A stretch of DNA of 64,000 bases from CAYGTO01 sp964352815 (GCA_964352815.1 CAYGTO010000002.1:1-64000); one strand, 5' to 3'. Counted from the first letter of the stretch, positions 25,130 through 35,378 are shown. The notes: generated from the letters alone by a model not told the origin. Translations and numbers: made by a program.

Positions 25130-26836
25130 ATGAAATTTGGAGCTTATTTACGTTGTACTGTTTTCGGCGCAACCGCGCTGTATGCCGCGGTGAGTAGCGC
25201 GCAAACGGTGGTTCCTAACGCCGCGCGCCCTGAAATTTTGGAACGTCAGCTCCGCATTGAAGATACTCGGCCAGAAGTTGGCGGCGCGCCTATTATTAGC
25301 GACCAGCGCCAAGGCAAAGTCACGATCGAAGGTGGGTATAGCTTCACATTGAAAGATATTGACTTTGAAGGGCTTAACGTTTTTTCAGAAGCAGATCTTG
25401 AAGCGCTTTACGCAGATCGCATTGGCAGCAAGCTGACCCTTTCTGAATTATCAGCGATTGTCGATAGCATCACCACCTATTACCGTAACAACGGATACAT
25501 CTTATCGAGAGCCATCCTTCCGGCGCAGCGTATTGGCGCAAGTGGCAGAGTAAAAATTCAAATCGTTGAAGGCGGCGTCAATAACGTCATTCTTGAGGGT
25601 GACGAAGTAGCGAAGAAAAGCGTCATCCATAAATATGTGCAACGCATTCGTAATGCCCAGCCAATCACCTCAGAAACCCTTGAGCGCTATCTTCTTCTGA
25701 TGGAAGATCTTCCAGGAGTGACGGCACGCGCAGTGATTGCGAAAGCAGAGAACCCAACCTCGCAAGGCGCCGTTTCGGACATTATTATTACCATCACGCG
25801 CGATCCATTCGAAGCCGCGTTTGATTTCGATAATCGAGGCAGCCGTTTCCTTGGGCAATATCAAGCCGCGATAACGCTAACTGCGAACAATGTTCTCGGC
25901 ATTGATGAGCAGACTCAGTTCCGCTTCATTAACACGCCGATTCAATATGAAGAGCTTCGCTTTGGTGAAATTCGTCACGAGCAGCAGCTCGGTGATGACG
26001 GGTTGACCCTCGTGCTCTCCGGTAGCTACACAAAGACTGCGCCAGGTTCGAGCATTGAAGCGCTGGATATTGAAGGGGATAATATCAACCTAACGGCAGG
26101 CCTCAATTACCCCATTATTCGTAGCCGCCAGTCCAACTGGTTCGTGAATGGTGATTTCACCACACGCAATACCGAAACCACGACATTTGATACACTGCTT
26201 AATAAGGACGAGCTCAAAGTGTTCACCTTAGGGACTGCTTATGATTTCGTGGATGATGGCTTCGCCATTAACCGCATGGAAGCTTCGGTTTCTCAAGGAG
26301 TTAACTTTGATGTCAACCGCGATGGGAACGATGCACGCTCACGTAACAATGGTGAGACGAGTTTCACGAAAATCAACGCACGTATTAGCCGGTTGCAGCC
26401 TGTTTCGGGCCCTTGGACGGCATTTTTTGCCGCGAGCGGACAGTATTCAGCTGATCCACTCCTTGCAGCGGAAGAATTTGCCATTGGCGGCGTTGAGTTT
26501 GGCTCTGCCTACGATCCTGCTGAAATCGTTGGAGATTCTGGACTCGCAGCACGTACTGAAATGCAATATAATGCCACGCCGACGGACCCACTCCTGACTT
26601 CAGTTCAGCTCTATGGCTTCTTAGATGGCGGTAAAGTGTGGAACCGCGATATCGTTGCGGATAGTGAAGTAGACGCGGTGTCGTTGATGTCAACGGGCCT
26701 TGGTGCGCGCTTCAACATAAGTGATTCTATTTCCGGTAATTTTGAAGGCGCAATGCCGCTGACAAAGGATGTCGCAGCGAACGGTGCTGATGGTAGCGCT
26801 CCGCGGCTCTTCTTTAGCATGCAGTATCGTTATTAA
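25130..26836 (+). CDS. TpsB transporter (ShlB/FhaC family)
   Basis: This is a 568-residue outer-membrane transporter of two-partner secretion. It has a signal peptide, then a POTRA region (YSFTLKDIDFEGLNVFSEADL ... TTYYRNNGYILSRAILP, about residues 65-160), then a beta-barrel ending in an aromatic residue (FSMQYRY). The barrel motif FDFDNRGSRFLGQYQ is typical of ShlB/FhaC/HecB proteins. It should move the TpsA adhesin encoded 219 bp downstream across the outer membrane. AGGG precedes the ATG. Confidence 0.93.
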   Translation: MKFGAYLRCTVFGATALYAAVSSAQTVVPNAARPEILERQLRIEDTRPEVGGAPIISDQRQGKVTIEGGYSFTLKDIDFEGLNVFSEADLEALYADRIGSKLTLSELSAIVDSITTYYRNNGYILSRAILPAQRIGASGRVKIQIVEGGVNNVILEGDEVAKKSVIHKYVQRIRNAQPITSETLERYLLLMEDLPGVTARAVIAKAENPTSQGAVSDIIITITRDPFEAAFDFDNRGSRFLGQYQAAITLTANNVLGIDEQTQFRFINTPIQYEELRFGEIRHEQQLGDDGLTLVLSGSYTKTAPGSSIEALDIEGDNINLTAGLNYPIIRSRQSNWFVNGDFTTRNTETTTFDTLLNKDELKVFTLGTAYDFVDDGFAINRMEASVSQGVNFDVNRDGNDARSRNNGETSFTKINARISRLQPVSGPWTAFFAASGQYSADPLLAAEEFAIGGVEFGSAYDPAEIVGDSGLAARTEMQYNATPTDPLLTSVQLYGFLDGGKVWNRDIVADSEVDAVSLMSTGLGARFNISDSISGNFEGAMPLTKDVAANGADGSAPRLFFSMQYRY

Positions 26837-27055
26837 CGATTTCAAAACCTTAGCCGGATAGATCGCATACAACTGAATAATAACAATAATATTGCCATAT
26901 TTTGGCACGCCACTTGCTTCTTTTTGTCTGTAAGTCAGTTACAAACCTTAATAAAACCTTAACTTTTAATTGACTTGCCAAACAGGGTATATTAGTTATA
27001 GCTACAATACCCATAAAATAATTATAAAATTTTATTTAGTTAGACGGAGCTTACG

Positions 27056-30000
27056 ATGAAAACACACCACTTTACGGCACGCCTACGTGCGACTTCAAGC
27101 CTACGCTGCGCAGCCTACGCAACCGCAGCGATGATCGGATTTACATCAACGCAGGCGATTGCTCTGCCCCAAGGCGGCCAAGTGGTTGCTGGTAGCGGAA
27201 CGATTTCAACAGATATTCCAAACCAGACAGTAAACGTACATCAGCAGAGTCAGCGTCTTCTCACAGAATTTAGCAGCTTCAATACCACTGCAACGGAAAC
27301 GACCAACTTCTTCCAACCGAATAGCTCCGCGGTTGCAGGGGTGCGTGTGACCAGTGGTTTGCCGACACAATATAACGGTGCGTTGAATGCGAATGGTAAA
27401 GTCTTCATCATTAATCCGTCTGGCCTCGTATTTGGTGGTACGGCCCAAGTAAATGTAGCAAGCCTCGTTGTGACGACTGCTGACATTGAAAACCGTGATT
27501 TCATGGCAGGGAATTACAACTTCTCTAAGCCAGGCGATCCAAACGCTAGCATCATTAACAAAGGCGAAATTACCGCAACCGGTAGTGCGGAAGAAGAAGG
27601 ACTGGTTGCGCTGATCGCTCCGGGCGTACGCAACGAAGGCGTGATTACAGCACAAATGGGCACCGTCGTTCTTGCAAGTGCACAGACAGCTACGATTGAC
27701 ATGTATGGCGACGGATTGTTCAGCTTCGCGCTTGGCCAAGAGACCAACGTCACCCCGCTTGATGATAGAGGCGAGGAAATGACCAGTGCCGTTGACAATC
27801 CAGGAACCGTTATTGCAGATGGCGGCCGCGTTTATTTGACCGCGAAAGTTGCGAAAAACGTCGTTGATAATGTGATCAACACAGACGGTATCATCGAAGC
27901 GAAAAGCGCACGCATGGAAAATGGCGTGATCGTTCTTGATGGCGGCACATCTGGTCATGTTCGCGTAGCAGGTAGCGTCGATGCGTCAGGTAAAGGCGAA
28001 GGCGAAACCGGTGGTAACGTCACAGTGACCGGCGAAAGCATTGAGTTGACTGCAACGGCAGATATCGACGCAAGCGGCGACATTGGCGGTGGTAACGTCA
28101 AAATCGGTGGTGACTTTGAAGGAAAAGGCAACCTCTTCCGCGCATCATACGTGACGGCGGCTGAAGGCAGTAGCATCAACGTGAATGCTTTAAGACAAGG
28201 CAATGCGGGTACAGCGGTCGTATGGTCTGATCTTTCAACCATCTTCTCAGGTAACATCTTTGGTAAGGGCGGCGTCAATGGTGGCGACGGCGCATTCGTG
28301 GAAGTCTCTTCTGCTGAAGTGCTTGAATATTTTGGCCGCGCAGATCTAAGCGCGCCACTTGGCGATGCGGGCACGCTTCTTCTTGACCCAACGAACATCA
28401 ATATTGGTTTCTTCGGCGCACTTGCGCTGTCATTCACTCTCTCATTGGGTGGTGATGTGATTTTGACAACCGCCGCAACAGGCCCACAAGATGGTAACAT
28501 CAACGTGAATTCTGACATTGTGTGGGTGGGTGATGGTAATCTCACGCTCAACGCGATTAACGACATTAATGTGAACCGCAATATCGTCTCTACATTTGGC
28601 GGCGGCACAGGTGAGCTGGGTAGCATCACGCTCAACGCGGGCAACAATGTGAATGTTGACGGCAACCTTCTTACCAATGCGGGTGACATCACGCTCACCG
28701 GCGTTGATATCACAGTAACGGATTCTGTGATTGCTTCGAACAATGGTGACATTACGCTCAGCAACACGGGCCGCTTCTTCAGCAATGTTGCAAACTCAAT
28801 CTTCACCAGCATGACAGGTACGGGTAGTGTTAGCTTGAACCAAAGCACTGCGGGTAGCATTCAGAACGCCATCGACGCCGTAGGCACGACAGGTTCTGGC
28901 GGTGCACTTCTAACGCTTGGGGAAGGCACATTTGATCAATTCTTCACCGTAGATCAGAGCGACTTCACCGTGACTGGCCAAGGCAGCGACAAAACCTTCA
29001 TCGCGCCAACCGATCTGACAGGCACCACCGTCTTTAATTTCCCAAGCCCATGGACCGGTAATGATTATTCATCAATCGTGTACATTAACGGCGCGGATAA
29101 TGTGAATCTTTCAAACCTGACTGTTGATGGTACGGGCGCAAGCAAATTGCCTGGCACAACCGGCTTCACGCCAATCGCGTATGTGAATGCGAACGGTACG
29201 GTTGACTCAGTGAACACACGCGGCGGCATCTATGGATTGCTTGCTTACGCAGACACGGAATATGGCCATGGCGCACACACGGTGACAGCGAGAAATCTTG
29301 ATAGTGCTAGCGTTTCGTGGGCAGCCGTTGAAGCCACTGGCGACAATGTCTTTTTAGATATCGCTGACAGCCGTTTGGATGGCAGCACTGGACAGATGGG
29401 CCTAACCTTCATCGGTGGCGCATCAGGTAACGCAACGGGCAACACCATTATTGGTGGCGCGAAAGGCGGCGTAACCTTCAAAGAAGCAAACAATGTGACG
29501 CTTGATAATAACGATATCGAAGGCACAGATCGTGGCACCGGTATCTTGGATGAAGGACATGATTCAGGTCTGATTGGCGCGTCTGACATTACCGTTCTCA
29601 ACAACCGCATCAGCGGCTTCGATCATGGTATCGCAAGCATGGCGGGCAATAACTGGAACATCACGCAGAACCAAATCACCGGTAGCGACATGATGGGCAC
29701 GGGTATCGCACTGTCAAACATGACGGGCACCGTGACAATCGGCGGCGCAACGCTCGCGGATGGCAACACTATTGAGGGCTTTGAAACAGGTATCGACGTT
29801 GCGAACAGCGCTGTGTCTGTAACCTTCAACACGCTGAACCAAAACCTCAATGCAATCGCATTGACCGATGCAGATAACAGCGATGTGAATGACAATGTGA
29901 TCACGGGTAAAGGCCGCGGCACTGGCACGGGTATCGTCGTCACCAGCTCAGATGATGTGGAGCTTCTTCGCAACAGCGTGACAGAAACACGCACGGCGAT

Positions 30001-33000
30001 GTCAGTCATTGAAAGCTTGCGCGCAAACATTCGCCGCAACATGATTGAAAATAACCGCGTGGGTATTTCACTGAACCGCAGTGACGATGCCGATATCATC
30101 AATAATGATGTGATCGATAATCGCACAGGCATTATGCTAAACCGTAGCGTAGATGCAAACATCCGCCGCAACCTAGCAAAAGAAAACCGCGTGGGTATCT
30201 CTCTGACACGTAGCGGCAATGCGGATATCATTAACAACCGCGTGATTGATAACACACGCGAAGGTATCAAACTCAGCCGCAGCAATGACGCAGATATCAA
30301 GCGCAACACGCTTCGCGGAAACCGTGAAGGGATCGTGCTGGGTCGCAGCAATAATGCTGAACTCATCAATAACCGCATCTTCGATACAACGAATGAAGCG
30401 ATTAAGCTGACACGCAGCAATGACGCAGACATTAAGCGTAACCGCATTAACGGTGCGGGTACAGGTATGCTGCTCGACCAGTCAGAAAATGCAGATATCC
30501 TGAACAACCGCGTGCGCAACACGACGACCGCTATTCATCTAACAGGCATGAGCGATAATGCGAATATTCGCCGCAACCGTATCCGTCAGAACGGCACGGG
30601 CCTCTTCGTTGACCATAGTAACTTCGCTGATGTAATTAACAATGTCTTCACTGATAACGGTATTGGCATTTTGGGCCACACAGCAGCATCGATGGATATT
30701 CTCCGTAACCGTATCGCACGTGCCGGCACCGGCGTTGAGCTGAACAACAGCGAAAATGTGGTGATGAAGAACAACGTGATCCGTAACACGGGTACTGGTA
30801 TCTACGCATGGAATGAGAGCCACAACCTGCTTGTTGAATCAAACCGCATCTTCGAAAACGGCACGGGTATCCTGATTGACGACAGTGACCTAGTTGACCT
30901 CGTTTCCAACCGCGTTCGCAATAACAGCATCGGTATCAGCGTGACGAACGATAGCTTCGGCGCAGATATTCTTGCAAACCGCGTCTTTGAAAACGGCACC
31001 GGTATCAATCTCGATGATAGCGGTTTCGCAAATATTCTCGACAACCGTGTGCGCAATAACCGCCACGCAATCGTAGTGAACGAAAGCGACAATGCGAACA
31101 TTCGCCGCAATGTGGTGAAAGAAAACCGCAATGGTATCACGCTCACCGATAGCGACAATGCAGATATCATCAACAACCGTATCTTCGATAACCGCCGCGC
31201 AGGTATTAGACTTACGCGCAGTGACTTTGCGACGATTCGCCGTAATGAAATCACAGGCAACCGTACTGGTATTTCACTTCGCCGTAGCGACGATGCGATG
31301 ATCGCGAAAAACTGGCTGGAAGACAACACAGATACAGGTATCTGGCTGCGCCGCAGTGATGATGCTGTCATCCGTAAGAATGTTGTGACGGGCAGCGAAA
31401 CAGGCATTAGCATCAATCGCGGTGAAGGTAACCTGGTAGCAAAAAATGCCGTTTATGGTAACGGCACAGGCATCAGTGGCACCAACACCGATGATCTGAC
31501 CATTCGCCGTAACCTGGTGACTCTCAACGGCACGGGTATCAACCTCGATGAAACCGATGGTGCACGTGTGAAACGTAACCTCATCGTTTCAAATAGTGTG
31601 GGTGTTGCCCTTGATGATGCGGAAGACACACGTATCGATCGTAACATCGTTACGTTTAATGCGACTGGTATTGACGCAGTAGGCGGGGAAGACCTCACCA
31701 TCGCGCGCAACATCATTGACCGCAACATCTTCGGTATCATGCTTGATGATGCAGACAATACGCGCATCGCACGTAACGTGATCACTAACCACCTGGTGGG
31801 CATTGACTCAACTGGCAGCGACAATCTGCGCATTAATCGTAACCTGATCGGCTCAAACCTGATTGGTGCTTCGGTTCGCAACGCAGAAAATGTTCGCTTT
31901 AACCGCAACATCATCATTGGCAACAATGTGGGTGCAACGGTGAGCGGAGTTGACCGTAGCCGCTTCTATGGCAACCAGTTCATCGGCAACCGTACCGGCG
32001 CCTTCGTTCTTGGCGGAGAAACACAGTTCATCGGCAATGGCTTCTATGGTAACTACCATGTCGGCGCGTCCATCAACTATGCGAATGATGCATTGGTCTT
32101 CGGCAATATCTTTGCCGCTAACAAGACAGGCCTCTCGCTCTCTAACAGTGACGATGCCACGGTTGCACTGAACCTGTTCAAGTATAATGACGTAGGCGCG
32201 AATCTGAGCCGCAGCGATGATGCGAACATCTTTGCAAACGTCTTCTATCGTAACTACGATAAGGGCATTAACCTGTTCCGTTCNNNNNNNNNNNNNNNNN
32301 NNNNNNNNNNNNNNNNNNNNNNNNNNNNNNNNNNNNNNNNNNNNNNNNNNNNNNNNNNNNNNNNNNNNNNNNNNNNNNNNNNNCGTAACTACGATAAGGG
32401 CATTAACCTGTTCCGTTCAGATGATGCAGGCATCTTCTTGAACGCGATCAAAGGCAGCAATAAAGGGATCGATTTGTTCCTCTCTGATGGTGTGACCATC
32501 GGTGGTAACCTGATCGCCTTTAATGGTGACGGTATCAAAGCAGATTACAGCGATGATCTAACTGTGAAGTATAACATCATCAGCAACAACTTTATTGGGG
32601 CGGATATTGAAGATGGTGAGAATGTGACGCTGAAGCGTAACCTCTTCTCAAACAACTTTATCGGTGCGAGCCTTGACGAAGTAGTAAATGCGAACCTCCT
32701 CGGTAATACATTCTACCGTAACGTTGTTGGCGCGAGCGTCAGCCGTAGTGATGAAGCGGATATCTTCGGTAACAAGTTCATCAGCAACGGCACAGGCCTT
32801 TCGCTCTTCGCGAGTGACGATACGAATGTTGGGTTCAACCTCTTCAAATATAACCGCACAGGTGCTAGCCTACGCTACAGCGATGATGCCAATATCTTCG
32901 GTAACGTCTTCTATAAGAACTTCGACACTGCATTGAAACTCTACCGCAGTGATGATGCTGATATCTTCTTCAACCTGATCAAAGGCAGCCGTACCGGTAT

Positions 33001-34564
33001 CGATCTTTACCGCTCGGATGATGCGACGATCGCTGGTAACCTGATCGCCTTCAATGGCACAGGCCTCGAAGCGGATTACAGTGACGATCTTAACGTGAAG
33101 TACAACATCTTCACCTATAACCTCGTCGGTGCGGATGTGGATCAAGCGAATGAAGTGACATTCAAGCGCAACCTGTTCTACAAGAACTTCGTGGGCGCGA
33201 AAGTGGATGACACGGACAACGCCGTGTTCACGCAGAATCTGTTCAAGCGTAATGCAATTGGTGCCAAAGTTACTGATGGCCCAGCGCAGTTCAGCCAAAA
33301 CATTTTCTACGGTAACTATCTGACAGGCGCAGCGCTCTCAAATGCAGGTGGTTCGACCTTCTCGGGCAACTACTTCATTGATAATGGCGCGGGTGTCTTC
33401 GCTTACAACAGTCCAGAACTTGACTTCACAGGCAACACCTTCCGCGGCAACTATGTCGGTGCGAAGCTGATCAACTCTGGAAGCTCAACCTTCTCGGGCA
33501 ACACGTTCGAAGATAATGCTAAAGGTGCGTATCTCTACAATTCAGGTGATACGTCATTCGATGGCGACACGTTCATCGGCAACGGTACGGGTCTCTACGC
33601 GAAAAACAGTGATAACATCACCGTTTCAAACAGCACCTTCTCGGGTAACGGCGTGGGCGCGATGATTCAGAACGCACTGAACGCGATCTTCAATCTGAAC
33701 ACGTTCAGCGATAATGACACGGGCGCATCACTTGTTGATGTGGCTGGCGGTGAGTTCAATGATGACACGTTCACCGGAAACGATACCGGTATCTTCCTCG
33801 ATAATGCGGATGACATCATCTTCGATGGTATCTCTGTCACCTCACCTACGGGCGGCGTTGCACTAGATATCACGAATGGTTCATCGGATGCAGTGATGCG
33901 TAACATTACGCTCAGCGGTGGCAACATCGGCGTTCGCTTGAGCGGCGAAGGCAGTTCGGCGCAGTTCGATGACACAGGCAGCGAGTTCTCGAACATGAAC
34001 TTCTACTTCGTTCTTGAAGATGGCGCGATGCTCGGTGAAGTCTTGGATGCGAGTGGCCAGACCTTTGACGGTCTCCCAGCTTCTGCCTTTGGCAACGCTG
34101 AAATCTTGGCAGCAGAGGGAATCACAATTGACGTTCAAGACGGGTTCCTTGTGGGCGATGTCTTCTTCGGCAACCTTACCCTAGACGGGCTGAATACATT
34201 CGGAGCATTGAACGAATTCCAGCTCGACCAAAGTGGCTTGTTCCGCGAAGGCTTGTTCTCATTCGCTGGCTTGACCATCGAGAATAACGTTCAGCAGAAC
34301 CCATTCTCATTCACGCCAAACAACGTGAATCTGAGTCTTCTAAGCGCTCCTGGCGCCGTCTTTAACAACCTGTCACCTGCCGGTGGCGAGAATGCTGAAG
34401 ACTTCGCTGACCTAGCTCCAGCTGCAGGGCCTGGTGCAGAACCAACAGAAATCGCTTCAGCGGCGGGCGACGGTCTTGGTGGCTGTGGCAACAATTTCCT
34501 AGGATCCGGGTTTGACTTAGGCTACAATACGGGCACATGTAGCATTAGTTATAACCAACAATAA
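27056..34564 (+). CDS. TpsA giant beta-helix adhesin
   Basis: This encodes about 2502 residues, including 34 unknown at an assembly gap. An extended signal peptide (to about residue 36) leads to a TPS secretion domain (about 37-170) with VFIINPSGLVFGG, the FHA-type NPxG motif. From about residue 600 to 2300 the protein is a parallel beta-helix of NosD/pectate-lyase-like turns. Repeats of 22-23 residues follow the pattern SDDADIxxNxIxxNxxGIxLxR. The C-terminus has PAAG (2455-2458) and SAAG (2468-2471), then Cys2477 and Cys2495, as in surface-retained TPS adhesins such as CdrA and HMW1. It is probably exported by the upstream TpsB. No enzymatic active site is evident. Confidence 0.92.
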   Translation: MKTHHFTARLRATSSLRCAAYATAAMIGFTSTQAIALPQGGQVVAGSGTISTDIPNQTVNVHQQSQRLLTEFSSFNTTATETTNFFQPNSSAVAGVRVTSGLPTQYNGALNANGKVFIINPSGLVFGGTAQVNVASLVVTTADIENRDFMAGNYNFSKPGDPNASIINKGEITATGSAEEEGLVALIAPGVRNEGVITAQMGTVVLASAQTATIDMYGDGLFSFALGQETNVTPLDDRGEEMTSAVDNPGTVIADGGRVYLTAKVAKNVVDNVINTDGIIEAKSARMENGVIVLDGGTSGHVRVAGSVDASGKGEGETGGNVTVTGESIELTATADIDASGDIGGGNVKIGGDFEGKGNLFRASYVTAAEGSSINVNALRQGNAGTAVVWSDLSTIFSGNIFGKGGVNGGDGAFVEVSSAEVLEYFGRADLSAPLGDAGTLLLDPTNINIGFFGALALSFTLSLGGDVILTTAATGPQDGNINVNSDIVWVGDGNLTLNAINDINVNRNIVSTFGGGTGELGSITLNAGNNVNVDGNLLTNAGDITLTGVDITVTDSVIASNNGDITLSNTGRFFSNVANSIFTSMTGTGSVSLNQSTAGSIQNAIDAVGTTGSGGALLTLGEGTFDQFFTVDQSDFTVTGQGSDKTFIAPTDLTGTTVFNFPSPWTGNDYSSIVYINGADNVNLSNLTVDGTGASKLPGTTGFTPIAYVNANGTVDSVNTRGGIYGLLAYADTEYGHGAHTVTARNLDSASVSWAAVEATGDNVFLDIADSRLDGSTGQMGLTFIGGASGNATGNTIIGGAKGGVTFKEANNVTLDNNDIEGTDRGTGILDEGHDSGLIGASDITVLNNRISGFDHGIASMAGNNWNITQNQITGSDMMGTGIALSNMTGTVTIGGATLADGNTIEGFETGIDVANSAVSVTFNTLNQNLNAIALTDADNSDVNDNVITGKGRGTGTGIVVTSSDDVELLRNSVTETRTAMSVIESLRANIRRNMIENNRVGISLNRSDDADIINNDVIDNRTGIMLNRSVDANIRRNLAKENRVGISLTRSGNADIINNRVIDNTREGIKLSRSNDADIKRNTLRGNREGIVLGRSNNAELINNRIFDTTNEAIKLTRSNDADIKRNRINGAGTGMLLDQSENADILNNRVRNTTTAIHLTGMSDNANIRRNRIRQNGTGLFVDHSNFADVINNVFTDNGIGILGHTAASMDILRNRIARAGTGVELNNSENVVMKNNVIRNTGTGIYAWNESHNLLVESNRIFENGTGILIDDSDLVDLVSNRVRNNSIGISVTNDSFGADILANRVFENGTGINLDDSGFANILDNRVRNNRHAIVVNESDNANIRRNVVKENRNGITLTDSDNADIINNRIFDNRRAGIRLTRSDFATIRRNEITGNRTGISLRRSDDAMIAKNWLEDNTDTGIWLRRSDDAVIRKNVVTGSETGISINRGEGNLVAKNAVYGNGTGISGTNTDDLTIRRNLVTLNGTGINLDETDGARVKRNLIVSNSVGVALDDAEDTRIDRNIVTFNATGIDAVGGEDLTIARNIIDRNIFGIMLDDADNTRIARNVITNHLVGIDSTGSDNLRINRNLIGSNLIGASVRNAENVRFNRNIIIGNNVGATVSGVDRSRFYGNQFIGNRTGAFVLGGETQFIGNGFYGNYHVGASINYANDALVFGNIFAANKTGLSLSNSDDATVALNLFKYNDVGANLSRSDDANIFANVFYRNYDKGINLFRXXXXXXXXXXXXXXXXXXXXXXXXXXXXXXXXXXRNYDKGINLFRSDDAGIFLNAIKGSNKGIDLFLSDGVTIGGNLIAFNGDGIKADYSDDLTVKYNIISNNFIGADIEDGENVTLKRNLFSNNFIGASLDEVVNANLLGNTFYRNVVGASVSRSDEADIFGNKFISNGTGLSLFASDDTNVGFNLFKYNRTGASLRYSDDANIFGNVFYKNFDTALKLYRSDDADIFFNLIKGSRTGIDLYRSDDATIAGNLIAFNGTGLEADYSDDLNVKYNIFTYNLVGADVDQANEVTFKRNLFYKNFVGAKVDDTDNAVFTQNLFKRNAIGAKVTDGPAQFSQNIFYGNYLTGAALSNAGGSTFSGNYFIDNGAGVFAYNSPELDFTGNTFRGNYVGAKLINSGSSTFSGNTFEDNAKGAYLYNSGDTSFDGDTFIGNGTGLYAKNSDNITVSNSTFSGNGVGAMIQNALNAIFNLNTFSDNDTGASLVDVAGGEFNDDTFTGNDTGIFLDNADDIIFDGISVTSPTGGVALDITNGSSDAVMRNITLSGGNIGVRLSGEGSSAQFDDTGSEFSNMNFYFVLEDGAMLGEVLDASGQTFDGLPASAFGNAEILAAEGITIDVQDGFLVGDVFFGNLTLDGLNTFGALNEFQLDQSGLFREGLFSFAGLTIENNVQQNPFSFTPNNVNLSLLSAPGAVFNNLSPAGGENAEDFADLAPAAGPGAEPTEIASAAGDGLGGCGNNFLGSGFDLGYNTGTCSISYNQQ
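32284..32383. other. 100-N scaffold gap inside the adhesin gene
   Basis: Exactly 100 N lie within the beta-helix repeats. The 35 bases before the gap (32249-32283) and after it (32384-32418) are identical. The two copies are 135 bp apart, a multiple of three. The join may therefore be an unmerged contig overlap, in which case the true gene is 45 codons shorter and still in frame, or a real unresolved repeat. Confidence 0.95.
34418..34540 (+). other. Putative protease sites and cysteine hook of the adhesin
   Basis: The codons for PAAG (34418-34429) and SAAG (34457-34468) are followed by Cys2477 (34484-34486) and Cys2495 (34538-34540). LapG-type proteases cut (T/P/A)AAG motifs, and a Cys-bounded terminal loop holds HMW1 and CdrA in their transporters. 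The order, cleavage site then hook, matches CdrA. The function here is inferred. Confidence 0.65.
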
Positions 34565-34577
34565 TTTAGGGAAGGCC

Positions 34578-35375
34578 ATGGCTAAGACACCGTCAAAGGA
34601 ATCAGAATCAAACGGAAAAGCGAATGAAGGGGGCGGAGGCCTGCCCCTTTTCTTCAACAAACCTCAGCTCATCGATAAAGAGCGGCATGCAGAAGCAGGC
34701 GTGAAGCCTGAGCAGCATTATGGGTTTACCACCTCATCGAACTCAGTGCCCCTAAACGCCATTGAGTTTTTGGAAGCGGTGAAATATTTCCCAATCGTGT
34801 TCACGAATGACGAAACCCCTACCCCGGTGGCCCTTATTGGCCTCGAACAGCAGAACTATTTCGTAGATGAGAATGGCCAGTGGAGCACGGGCGTCTATGT
34901 CCCAGCCTATCTGCGCCAATATCCTTTTGTGTTCTACGAAAATAAAGAAGAAGAAAAATTCTTCCTCTGCATCGACGAAGACGCGCCTGTGTTTGAAGAG
35001 AAAGCAAAAAAGAATTCGCTGCGTCTCTTTGAAAAAGATGGTAAGCCAAGCGCCACCACCAATAACGCGCTGGAATTCTGCCGCACGTTCTACGGCCATC
35101 ATCAGATCACGCAAAATTTCTGTAAAGACATGAAAGAGCATGATTTGTTCGAGTCGTATAACTCTCAAATCAAACTTGAGTCTGGCAAAGAGCTTAACCT
35201 ACGCGGCTTCCGCATGATCAATGAGAAGAAGTTCAATGAACTTCCGGATTCCGTGATCCTCGACTTCCGCAAAAAGGGCTGGCTCGGCTTTATCTATCTT
35301 GCGCTTGCCTCTGCGGGCAACTGGAAAGCTCTCGTCGACCGTGCTGCAAAGCAGGAAGATAAAAAAGCTGCGTAA
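34578..35375 (+). CDS. SapC-family protein
   Basis: This is a 265-residue protein of the SapC family (PF07277), with FYENKEEEKFFLCIDEDAP and an LALASAGNWKALVDRA ending typical of the group. There is no clear signal peptide or membrane span. The family is named after an S-layer locus in Campylobacter; biochemical function is unknown. It starts 13 bp after the adhesin stop with a GGGAAGG ribosome site, so it is in the adhesin operon and may assist adhesin handling. Its stop lies three bases from that of the convergent protease gene. Confidence 0.85.
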   Translation: MAKTPSKESESNGKANEGGGGLPLFFNKPQLIDKERHAEAGVKPEQHYGFTTSSNSVPLNAIEFLEAVKYFPIVFTNDETPTPVALIGLEQQNYFVDENGQWSTGVYVPAYLRQYPFVFYENKEEEKFFLCIDEDAPVFEEKAKKNSLRLFEKDGKPSATTNNALEFCRTFYGHHQITQNFCKDMKEHDLFESYNSQIKLESGKELNLRGFRMINEKKFNELPDSVILDFRKKGWLGFIYLALASAGNWKALVDRAAKQEDKKAA

Positions 35376-35378
35376 TTG

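Noticed and set aside
26970..26993. Sigma-70 promoter TTGACT...TATATT before the adhesin gene
   Set aside because: The spacing between the two hexamers is only 12 bases, too short for a normal promoter, so it is not listed.
27955..31926. Long antisense open frames opposite the adhesin repeats
   Set aside because: They are low-complexity mirrors of the Asn/Asp/Arg-rich repeats, lack ribosome sites and match no family.
27056..34564. Reading the Asn-rich beta-helix as a mannuronan epimerase
   Set aside because: No DPHD or comparable catalytic motif was seen, and the TPS domain and cysteine hook fit an adhesin; sugar binding remains possible.
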